Position numbers and translations under genes: made by a program. From the NCBI GenBank assembly GCA_003265685.1, contig QJOU01000030.1, forward strand, positions 1 to 64,000: a DNA stretch of 64,000 nt, read 5' to 3'. This stretch comes from Piscinibacter caeni (GTDB lineage Bacteria > Pseudomonadota > Gammaproteobacteria > Burkholderiales > Burkholderiaceae_C). The notes beneath the pieces are model-generated. The model saw only the letters and a list, made by a program, of their open reading frames with translations, was not told the origin of the DNA and did not search any database. Within the stretch, counting starts at the first letter, position 1. Each line of letters starts with the position of its first letter. Positions 48,209 through 55,571 of the stretch are shown piece after piece.

Positions 48209-49696
48209 ATGAGCCTCGCCGAACTGCCGCAACACGCCGCGATCCACGTGATCTCGGACATCCACATGGGCGGCCAGCCCGGCTTCCAGATCCTGCGCGA
48301 GGCCGCCCGGCTGGCGAACTACGTGCTGCGGCTGGCCGCCGAGCGCCCCGGTGAGTCGGTCGCGCTGGTGCTCAACGGCGACGTGTTCGACACCCTGGCC
48401 GAGGACCTGGGCGGGGCCTACGTCGCCATCGAGCAGGCGCAGCAGGTGGTCGGCCGCATCATGGGCGACGATTCCTTCCGGCCGGTCTGGGACGCGCTGG
48501 CACAGTTCGCGCGCACGCCCGGGCGCAGCCTGGTGTTCGTGATCGGCAACCACGACATCGAGATCGCCTTCCCGGCGGTGCAGCGCCTGATCCTGGCGCG
48601 CCTGGCCGGCGACGACCTGGCCGCGCGCGCGCGCATCGAGTTCTCCACCACCGGGGCCGGCTACACCTGCCGCGTGGGCGATGCGCGCGTCTACTGCACG
48701 CACGGCAACGAGGTCGATGCGTGGAACTACAACCGCTACGAGGACCTGGCGCGCGTCGGGCGGCGGCTCAACGCCGACCAGCCGTTCGACGGCGCGCAGT
48801 GGCGCCCCAACGCCGGCACCAAGATGGTCAAGGAGGTCATGAACGCGGTGAAGCGCCGCTACGCGTGGATCGACCTGCTGAAGCCGGAGAACTCGGCGGC
48901 GGTCGGCACACTGATGGTGATCGACCCGGGCCAGATGCAGAAGCTCGGCGAGCTGGTGGGCATCGTCGGCGAGCAGGTGCGCGGCCAGGGCCAGCTCGAC
49001 CAGCGGCTGTCGGCCGACGGCTTCGCCGAGCCGGCCGGCGCCGCCCCGACGCCGGCGGCGCTCGAGCAGCTGCTCGGGCCGAACCTGCGCGCGGCGCAGC
49101 AGCCGCGCCCGGCGGCCGACGACATGCTGCTGGCGGCCGAGGGCGGGCTGGCCGGTGCGCCGATGCCGCCGCCGGGCGACGCCACGCTGGGCACCGGGCA
49201 GCTGATCTGGGACCGGCTGACCGGCTGGATCCGCGGCATCGACAAGCCGGAGGCACTGCGCCGCGCGCTGCTCGACTGGCTCAAGGGCGACAAGACCTTC
49301 GACCCGTCCGATCCGGACGCGACCTGCACCGACGTGATGAAGACGGTCGGCCCGGGCGTGGACATCGTCGTCACCGGCCACACCCACCTGGCCCGCGCGC
49401 TGCGCCTGGCCGACGGCCGGCTCTACTTCAACAGCGGCACCTGGATCCGCCTGATGCGCTTCACCGAGGCGATGCTGCGCGACACGGCCGTGTTCAAGCC
49501 GGTCTACGACACGCTGATCGACGGCCGCATGGCGGCGCTCGACGCCGCGCTGGTCGGCGGCCAGCCGCTGGTGCTGGACTGGACCACCGAGATCGAGATC
49601 GCGGCCGAGGGCGCCGGCGTGCGCGGCCGGCTCAACCGCATCGAGGGCGACGGCACGGCCGCGCCGGCCGTGCTGGGCGAGCTGCGCCGTGGCTGA
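48209..49696 (+). CDS. Calcineurin-like metallophosphoesterase with a large helical insert
   Basis: 495 residues; compact members have about 250. The two-metal site motifs are complete: SDIH (Asp17, His19), NGDVFD (Asp58), GNHD (113-116), CTHGNE (His165) and GHTH (390-393). Between CTHGNE and GHTH lies about 225 residues of extra, mainly helical and Ala/Gly/Pro-rich sequence (KPENSAAVGTLMVIDPGQMQ, then a Pro-rich hinge near 275-325). No signal peptide or membrane helix, so it is cytosolic. It is followed after 10 bases by a CHAT-domain gene. The phosphoester substrate (nucleotide, nucleic acid or protein) cannot be told from sequence. Confidence 0.88.
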   Translation: MSLAELPQHAAIHVISDIHMGGQPGFQILREAARLANYVLRLAAERPGESVALVLNGDVFDTLAEDLGGAYVAIEQAQQVVGRIMGDDSFRPVWDALAQFARTPGRSLVFVIGNHDIEIAFPAVQRLILARLAGDDLAARARIEFSTTGAGYTCRVGDARVYCTHGNEVDAWNYNRYEDLARVGRRLNADQPFDGAQWRPNAGTKMVKEVMNAVKRRYAWIDLLKPENSAAVGTLMVIDPGQMQKLGELVGIVGEQVRGQGQLDQRLSADGFAEPAGAAPTPAALEQLLGPNLRAAQQPRPAADDMLLAAEGGLAGAPMPPPGDATLGTGQLIWDRLTGWIRGIDKPEALRRALLDWLKGDKTFDPSDPDATCTDVMKTVGPGVDIVVTGHTHLARALRLADGRLYFNSGTWIRLMRFTEAMLRDTAVFKPVYDTLIDGRMAALDAALVGGQPLVLDWTTEIEIAAEGAGVRGRLNRIEGDGTAAPAVLGELRRG

Positions 49697-49706
49697 GTGC
49701 GGCGCC

Positions 49707-51674
49707 ATGCAGGACATCCGCTCCACCAAGATCGAGCTGCTGCGCGGCGGCCCGGCGCACAACCAGCTGCTCTCGCCGCTGACGCCCTACATCGCGCTGG
49801 GCGGCGCGTCGGCGCCGCAGACCGTGTTCCTGCCCTGGGAGCACCGCCAGCTGCTCTCGCGCCTGGCGCGCCTGCGCTACGTGCAGGGCGGCGTGCCGGT
49901 GCCGCCGGCGCAGCGCGAGGCCGAGCTGCGCGAGCTCGGCGAGGCGGTCGGGCGTGTGCTCGGGCAGGTGCCGGGGCTGCAGAGCGCGCTGCACGGCCTC
50001 GGCCGCGACGGCGGTGCGCTGGCGCACCTGCGGCTGTCGATCTCGGCGCTCGAGCTGTCGATGGTGCCCTTCGAGGCCGCGATCGCGCCGGACAACTTCC
50101 CCGGCTCGGGCGCGCCGCTGCTGCTGCACACGCCGACCGTGATCACGCGCGAGATCCGCCGCAACGAGACGGTCGAGGTGCCCTGGGACCGCAAGCCGCG
50201 CATCCTGTTCGCGTTCGCGACGCCGCGCGGTATGGCGCCGGTGCCGGCGCAGGAGCACGTGAACGCGCTGCGCCGCGCGATCGAACCCTACGTGGAGATC
50301 CGCGACGCCGCCGCCGACCGCCTGCCGAGCGTGCGCGCCCTGCTCACCGTGCTGCCCGAGGCGAGCCTGAAGGACATCGCCGACGAGTGCCGCCGCAACG
50401 ACTACACGCACGTGCACCTGCTGGCGCACGGCGCCGAGACCAAGGAGTCGGAGCAGGGCGTCTACGGCATCGCGCTGCGTGCCGGCGGCGGCTCGGACGA
50501 GGCCCAGGTGGTGGACGGCAAGACGCTCGCGATCGCCCTGTGCGGCTCGGGCGCCGACGGCTCGGCCAAGGGCCGGCCGGTGCTGGTGTCGCTGGCGACC
50601 TGCGACTCCGGCGCGGTCGATTCGGTGATCGTGCCCGGCGGCAGCATCGCGCATGCGCTGCACGAGGCCGGCATCCCGTGGGTCGTGGCCTCGCAGTTCC
50701 CGCTCTACATGAGCGGGTCGAACGTGGCCGTCGACACGCTGTACGGCCAGCTGCTCGCCGGCGAGGACCCGCGCCGCGTGCTGCGCCTGCTGCGCCAGCG
50801 CCTGAGCACCGAGGTCACGCATGCGCACGACTGGGCGAGCATCGTCGCCTACGCGGTCTCGCCGTGGGACTTCGAGGCGCGCGTCGAGGCCTTCCGCGAC
50901 CGCCAGGTGCGCGCGCGCCTGGACGTGCGCTTCAAGCGCATGGACGCGCTGGCCGGACTCGACGCGCTCGGCGCGTCGCAGGCGGTCGAGTTCGACCAGC
51001 TGGCCGAGGCGATCCGCGCCGAGCATGCGGGCTGGATCGGGCGCAGCGCGCGTCGGCTGGAGACCGCCTCCAAGGCCGACCGGCCGCAACATGCACGCTC
51101 CCATGCCGAGGCGCTGGGCATGCGCGGCGCGAGCGAGAAGCGCATCGCGATCGCCTGGGCCGAGCGGGCCCGCGACGGCAACGCCCAGGCGGCCGAGCAC
51201 GCGCTGCAGGCCTACCGCGCCTCGCGCGACGCCTACCGGCAGGCGCTCGAGACCGACCCGACCAACCATTGGGTGGCGACGCAGTTCCTCTCGGTCTGCA
51301 CCACGCCGGCGCTGCTGCCCGAGGGCGGCGAGGCGGCGCTGCGCGAGCGCTACGGCGACTGGTGGGTGGCGGCGCGGCAGGTCGCCGAATGGCAGTTGCG
51401 CGGCAGCAGCGGCGAGGCGCGTGCCTGGGCGCTCGGCACGCTGGCCGAGCTCGACCTGCTGGGCAGCGTCTACCAGGCCCGCGGCTTCAAGATCGGCGAG
51501 GCGACGCAGCGCGTGGCCGAGCGCTGCCGCCAGATCGTCGACAGCGTCGGTGCACAGGCGTTCGCGGTGGCCTCGACGGAGCGGCAGTTCCAGCGCTACC
51601 TGAAGAACTGGCCGCATGCCCGCTGGAAGCGGCTGGCCGAGGCGGCCGTGCAGGCCCTGACGCCCGAGCGCTGA
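49707..51674 (+). CDS. CHAT-domain caspase-like protein with a TPR/TRAF-binding-like helical C-terminus
   Basis: 655 residues. The CHAT protease domain carries the catalytic His in HVHLLAHGAE (His241) and Cys in VSLATCDSG (Cys299), then GIPWVVASQFPL and FYGQLL-like LYGQLLAGE, as in the family. An N-terminal domain of about 160 residues precedes it. From about 380 the protein is helical and contains DAYRQALETDPTNHWVATQFLSV, reminiscent of TPR/TRAF-binding-like domains of MAP3K-type and conflict-system proteins. The ATG at 49707 is preferred; a GTG at 49689 would overlap the phosphoesterase by 8 bases. CHAT proteases act in bacterial immunity and cell-death pathways, so that role is plausible but unproven here. 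Confidence 0.88.
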   Translation: MQDIRSTKIELLRGGPAHNQLLSPLTPYIALGGASAPQTVFLPWEHRQLLSRLARLRYVQGGVPVPPAQREAELRELGEAVGRVLGQVPGLQSALHGLGRDGGALAHLRLSISALELSMVPFEAAIAPDNFPGSGAPLLLHTPTVITREIRRNETVEVPWDRKPRILFAFATPRGMAPVPAQEHVNALRRAIEPYVEIRDAAADRLPSVRALLTVLPEASLKDIADECRRNDYTHVHLLAHGAETKESEQGVYGIALRAGGGSDEAQVVDGKTLAIALCGSGADGSAKGRPVLVSLATCDSGAVDSVIVPGGSIAHALHEAGIPWVVASQFPLYMSGSNVAVDTLYGQLLAGEDPRRVLRLLRQRLSTEVTHAHDWASIVAYAVSPWDFEARVEAFRDRQVRARLDVRFKRMDALAGLDALGASQAVEFDQLAEAIRAEHAGWIGRSARRLETASKADRPQHARSHAEALGMRGASEKRIAIAWAERARDGNAQAAEHALQAYRASRDAYRQALETDPTNHWVATQFLSVCTTPALLPEGGEAALRERYGDWWVAARQVAEWQLRGSSGEARAWALGTLAELDLLGSVYQARGFKIGEATQRVAERCRQIVDSVGAQAFAVASTERQFQRYLKNWPHARWKRLAEAAVQALTPER

Positions 51675-51691
51675 CAGCGTCGTCGGCGCGA

Positions 51692-51705
51692 TTGACCGAA
51701 GTCAA
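51692..51705. promoter_or_regulatory. FNR/ANR-type palindrome upstream of narX
   Basis: TTGAC-CGAA-GTCAA, a perfect inverted repeat with the FNR spacing (consensus TTGAT-N4-ATCAA). Its centre (51698.5) is 41.5 bases before the predicted transcription start at about 51740, the classic activating position. Confidence 0.7.
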
Positions 51706-51726
51706 GGTTTCGGACCCGCGGCCGCC

Positions 51727-51732
51727 TAGACT
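51727..51732 (+). promoter_or_regulatory. -10 element (TAGACT) of narX
   Basis: TAGACT in CCTAGACTGCC, 7 bases before the ATG at 51740. There is no -35 at normal spacing, as expected for an activator-dependent promoter. It implies a leaderless or near-leaderless narXL transcript. Confidence 0.55.
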
Positions 51733-51739
51733 GCCCGCC

Positions 51740-53620
51740 ATGCGCTCCGGCCGCTCGTGGACCCTCGGCACCAAGCTCGGCCTGGTGGCGCTGCCGTTCC
51801 TGCTGCTCGCGCTGGCGACCATCGGCGCCACGCTGTGGGTTTCGTGGCAGCTCGACGGCGGGGCCGCGGCAGTCAACGAGGCCGGCCGCATGCGCATGCA
51901 GGCCTACCGCCTGGCACTGGCCGCCGGCACCGGCGACCGCGCCGCCCTGCCGGGGCTGACCGAGGAGTTCGACCGCAGCGTCGCGCTGCTGCGCCACGGC
52001 GACCCCGAGCGCCCGCTGTTCCTGCCCTGGGACGAGGACAGCAGCGCCCGCTTCGCACAGGTCGAGGCCGACTGGCAGCTCTTCCGCGCACGCTGGGGCG
52101 CGGGCCCGGCGGACGACGCAGCCGCGCTGCGCCGCGACGCGGCCGGGTTCACCGGCCACATCGACGCGCTGGTGCGCGCCATCGAGGGCCACCTGTCGCG
52201 CTGGACCGCGCTGATGCACCTGCTGCAGACCGCGATGATGGCGCTGGCGGTGGTCGGCGCGGCGGTGCTGGTCTACACCGGCTACCGCTTCGTGCTCGAG
52301 CCGGTGGGCGAGCTCAAGCGTGCCATCGAGGGCATCCAGGCCGGCGACTTCGGCGCGCGTGTCGACCGGGCCACGCGCGACGAGTTCGGCACCCTGGCCG
52401 ACGGCTTCAACCAGATGGCCGAGAACCTGCAGCAGATGTACCGCCACCTCGAGGCCAAGGTGACCGAGAAGACCGCCCAGCTGGAGGAGAAGCGCGAGCG
52501 GCTCGAGGCGCTGTACGACGTCACCGCGCTGGTGGCCGGCGCCACCGCGCTGGAGCCGCTGGCGCGCGGCTTCGCGCAGCGCATCCGCCGCGTGGCGCGG
52601 GCCGACGCGGTGGCGCTGCGCTGGGCCGACGAGGCGCGCGAGCGATTCCTGCTGCTGGCCAGCGACGGCCTGCCGGCCTCGATCGCCGACGACGAGCACT
52701 GCGTGCGCGCCGGCCAGTGCCATTGCGGCAGCACCGCCGACGCGGTGCGCGTGATCCCGATCCGCAGCGCCGCGCCCGGCCTGGCGCATTGCGCCCAGGC
52801 CGGCTACCAGACCGTGGTGTCGGTGCCGATCCGCCACCACGAGCGCCTGATGGGCGAGGTCGACCTGCTGTTCGACGCCCAGGTCACGGTCGGCGAGGCC
52901 GAGCGCTCGCTGCTCGAGGCGCTGGCCGCGCACCTGGCCGGCGCGATGGAGAACCTGCGTCTGGTGGCGCTCGAGAAGGAGGCCGCGGTGGCGCAGGAGC
53001 GCAGCTTCATCGCGCGCGAGCTGCACGACTCGATTGCACAGTCGCTCGCCTTCCTGAAGATCCAGGTCCAGCTGCTGCGCGACGCGCTGGCCGCCGGCGA
53101 CCAGGCCCGCCTGGCGCAGGTGGCCGGCGAGATCGACGCCGGCGTGCGCGAGAGCTACGGCGACGTGCGCGAGCTGCTGATGCACTTCCGCACCCGCACC
53201 AACGCCGAGGACATCGAGCCGGCGCTGCAGACCACGCTGCGCAAGTTCGAGCACCAGAGCGGCCTGGCGGTGCAGTACGCGAGCCAGGGCCAGGGCCTGC
53301 CGCTGCCGCCCGACCAGCAGGTGCAGGTGCTGCACATCGTGCAGGAGGCGCTGTCGAACGTGCGCAAGCATGCGCGCGCCGCGCGCGTCTGGCTCGACGT
53401 GCAGCAGCAGCCGCGCTGGCGCTTCGAGGTGCGCGACGACGGCGTCGGCTTCGACGCCGAACGCGGCGCGCCCGACGAGACGCATGTCGGCCTGCGCATC
53501 ATGGCCGAGCGCGCCGCGCGCCTGGGCGCGACGCTCGAGCTGTTCTCCACGCCCGGGCGCGGCAGCTCGGTGGTGCTGACGCTGCCGGCGGCGGCCGGGG
53601 CGCTGGCGGAGGCGGCGTGA
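51740..53620 (+). CDS. narX: Nitrate/nitrite sensor histidine kinase NarX
   Basis: 626 residues. Helix 1 (about 12-34), a periplasmic helical domain with the ligand P-box NEAGRMRMQAYRLAL (46-60), helix 2 (160-182), HAMP (185-235), a GAF-like central region with a Cys cluster (C321, C327, C329, C351), then HisKA_3 with ELHDSIAQSL (His429) and HATPase_c (DDGVGFD, GLRIMAERA). The P-box and Cys cluster are specific to NarX/NarQ. It phosphorylates the response regulator encoded by the overlapping downstream gene when nitrate or nitrite binds. The FNR-type site upstream suggests that it is made mainly without oxygen. Confidence 0.93.
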   Translation: MRSGRSWTLGTKLGLVALPFLLLALATIGATLWVSWQLDGGAAAVNEAGRMRMQAYRLALAAGTGDRAALPGLTEEFDRSVALLRHGDPERPLFLPWDEDSSARFAQVEADWQLFRARWGAGPADDAAALRRDAAGFTGHIDALVRAIEGHLSRWTALMHLLQTAMMALAVVGAAVLVYTGYRFVLEPVGELKRAIEGIQAGDFGARVDRATRDEFGTLADGFNQMAENLQQMYRHLEAKVTEKTAQLEEKRERLEALYDVTALVAGATALEPLARGFAQRIRRVARADAVALRWADEARERFLLLASDGLPASIADDEHCVRAGQCHCGSTADAVRVIPIRSAAPGLAHCAQAGYQTVVSVPIRHHERLMGEVDLLFDAQVTVGEAERSLLEALAAHLAGAMENLRLVALEKEAAVAQERSFIARELHDSIAQSLAFLKIQVQLLRDALAAGDQARLAQVAGEIDAGVRESYGDVRELLMHFRTRTNAEDIEPALQTTLRKFEHQSGLAVQYASQGQGLPLPPDQQVQVLHIVQEALSNVRKHARAARVWLDVQQQPRWRFEVRDDGVGFDAERGAPDETHVGLRIMAERAARLGATLELFSTPGRGSSVVLTLPAAAGALAEAA

Positions 53621-54258
53621 TCCGGATCCTGGCGGTCGACGACCACACGCTGTTCCGTCGCGGGCTGATGGCGCTGCTCGCGCGCGAGGCCGACTTCCAG
53701 GTCGTCGGCGACGCGGGCGATGCCGGCGAGGCGCAGCGCCGGGCGCAGGCGCTGCAGCCCGACCTGATCCTGCTCGACAACCACCTGCCCGGCGTGAACG
53801 GTGTCGACGCGCTGCCCGCGCTGCACGAGGCCGCGCCGCTCGCGCGCGTGCTGATGCTGACCGTCAGCGAGGACGAGCAGGACCTTGCCGCCGCGCTGCG
53901 CGCCGGCGCCTGCGGCTACCTGCTCAAGACCATGGACGGCGACGCGCTGGCCGCGGCGATCCGGCGCGCGATGCGCGGCGAGAGCGTGATCGCCGACGAG
54001 ATGTCGGGCAAGCTGCTGGCCGCCTTCCGTGCGCCGGCCGCGCCGGCCGCACCGGCCTCGCCGCTGGCCAGCCTGTCGCCGCGCGAGCTCGACATCCTGC
54101 GCGGCATCGCGCGCGGCGAGAGCAACAAGCAGATCGCGCGCACGCTGGGCATCGCCGAGACCACCGTCAAGATCCACGTGCAGCATGTGCTGCGCAAGCT
54201 CGACGTGGCCTCGCGCGTGCAGGCCGCGGTGCTGGCCACGGAGCAGGGCCTGGCCTGA
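53617..54258 (+). CDS. narL: Nitrate/nitrite response regulator NarL
   Basis: 213 residues. Receiver with DD at 8-9, phospho-acceptor Asp54 in LILLDNHLPG, Thr in VLMLTVSEDE and Lys in YLLKTMDG, then a Pro/Ala linker and a LuxR-type HTH (SPRELDILRGIARGESNKQIARTLGIAETTVKIHVQHVLRKL). It starts at GTG inside the narX stop (GTGA), so translation is coupled. Expected targets are the narK1-narK2-narG operon nearby. Confidence 0.93.
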   Translation: MIRILAVDDHTLFRRGLMALLAREADFQVVGDAGDAGEAQRRAQALQPDLILLDNHLPGVNGVDALPALHEAAPLARVLMLTVSEDEQDLAAALRAGACGYLLKTMDGDALAAAIRRAMRGESVIADEMSGKLLAAFRAPAAPAAPASPLASLSPRELDILRGIARGESNKQIARTLGIAETTVKIHVQHVLRKLDVASRVQAAVLATEQGLA

Positions 54259-54349
54259 TGCCGAAGCACGCGCCGGCGGCCGGGCTTTCCCGCGACGTCG
54301 GCGGGGGTGTGGATGCCCCGGCCGCAGCGCCGCGTCAAGATCGCTGCCG

Positions 54350-55153
54350 ATGTCCCCGTCCACCGAGCTGCCCGCCGAGCTGACGCTGAGCACCTGGGAA
54401 CGCCAGGCCGGCGCGCTGGCCAAGGCCCGGCCGGCGACGGTGGCCGATGCGCTGCGGGCGCTGCACAAGGCGCACGAGGCGGTGCCCTGGGGGCTGCTCG
54501 TGCTCGACGGGCTGCAGGATGCGGCCGCCGCCGAGCTGCGCGTGGCCCAGCTGCGCAGCGAAGGCGAGCGCCGGCTGCGCCCGCTGCAGCAGCAGGCCCA
54601 GGCCACGGCGCAGGCGGCCTCGAAGTGGCTCGCCGGCGCGCGCCAGGGCGGCGCGGCGCCCCGGCCCGCGCTGCAGGCGGCCGAGGCGCTGGGCCGCGCG
54701 GTCGCGCCCTGGTGCAGCGTGCTCGAGCGCGCCTGGCAGGCGGCCCTGGAGGCCGCGCAGCGGCGCCTGGAGGAACTGCAGGCGCAGGCGCAGCAGCAGG
54801 CCGCCGCCGAACCCGAGGACAGCCCCGAGCGGCGCCGCGTCAGCGCCCGCGTGGTGCAGCAGTTCCGCCTCGTCAAGAACCGGCCGGACATCCCCGTGAA
54901 GTACCTGCTGTGCCTCGGCCACCGCAGTTGCGCGCCCTACCTCGGCCCGTCCGCGGGCGACACCTTCAAGCCGCTGCTGGCCAAGGTGCTCAAGGGCGAC
55001 ACCGGCCTGAAGTACTTCCACGGCGACTGCGTCTGGGAGGACGGCGGCTACACCTTCGTCGGCCCGCGCATGACCAGCACGATCGCGCGCCGCATCGAGC
55101 GCGGCCTGTTCGAGCTGACCGGCACGCGCTGGCGCGTGCGTGCGCACGAGTAA
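54350..55153 (+). CDS. Hypothetical protein in the nitrate locus, 267 aa
   Basis: Family not recognised. Two parts: residues 1-170 are Ala/Gln/Glu/Arg-rich and predicted helical, with coiled-coil-like stretches (AQRRLEELQAQAQQQAAAEPE). Residues 175-267 are more conserved in look: RLVKNRPDIPVKYLLCLGHRSCAPYLGPSAGD, then GLKYFHGDCVWEDGGYTFVGPRM. Three Cys occur in that part. No signal peptide or membrane helix. It lies 91 bases after narL and 10 bases before a lone receiver gene, so it may belong to the same signalling unit. Confidence 0.7.
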   Translation: MSPSTELPAELTLSTWERQAGALAKARPATVADALRALHKAHEAVPWGLLVLDGLQDAAAAELRVAQLRSEGERRLRPLQQQAQATAQAASKWLAGARQGGAAPRPALQAAEALGRAVAPWCSVLERAWQAALEAAQRRLEELQAQAQQQAAAEPEDSPERRRVSARVVQQFRLVKNRPDIPVKYLLCLGHRSCAPYLGPSAGDTFKPLLAKVLKGDTGLKYFHGDCVWEDGGYTFVGPRMTSTIARRIERGLFELTGTRWRVRAHE

Positions 55154-55163
55154 GCTCTCGACC

Positions 55164-55571
55164 ATGGACGAAGCGCTGCCCGAAGGCCTGCACGGCACCG
55201 TGCTCGTGATCGAGGACGACCCGATCAGCCGTTCCCTCGTGGCCGGCCTGCTCGAGGGCCAGCCCGACGTACGCCTGCTGCAGGCGGCCAGCGCCGAGGA
55301 CGGCATCCGACTGGCACGCGAGCAGTCGCCCGACCTGGTGCTGCTGGACATGCGTCTCGGCGCGGCCAGCGGCCTGGACGTGGTGCGCGCGCTCAGCGAG
55401 CCGATCGCCGCGGGCCGCTTCGACGTCGTGCTGCTGACCGGCGATACGCTGTCGATGGAGGTGCTCAAGGCGATGAGCCTGGGCGCGCGCGAGTACTGGC
55501 CCAAGCCGGTGCGCCTGCCGCGCCTGCTCGCCGCGCTGGCGCGCGCGGCGGCGCGGCCGCGCCTCAGCTGA
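55164..55571 (+). CDS. Stand-alone receiver-domain response regulator
   Basis: 135 residues, a CheY-like receiver only. Acidic pair EDD near 15-17, phospho-acceptor Asp in LVLLDMRLGA (about 62), Thr in VLLTGD and Lys in WPKPVR. No output domain, so it should act by protein contact. It is convergent with and overlaps by 8 bases a chemoreceptor gene, and lies in the nar locus; a link to taxis is inference. Confidence 0.88.
   Translation: MDEALPEGLHGTVLVIEDDPISRSLVAGLLEGQPDVRLLQAASAEDGIRLAREQSPDLVLLDMRLGAASGLDVVRALSEPIAAGRFDVVLLTGDTLSMEVLKAMSLGAREYWPKPVRLPRLLAALARAAARPRLS

Noticed and set aside
49632-51617. 661-codon open frame antisense to the CHAT gene
   Set aside because: Arg/Ala/Gln/His-rich with no domain; CHAT catalytic residues are on the plus strand.
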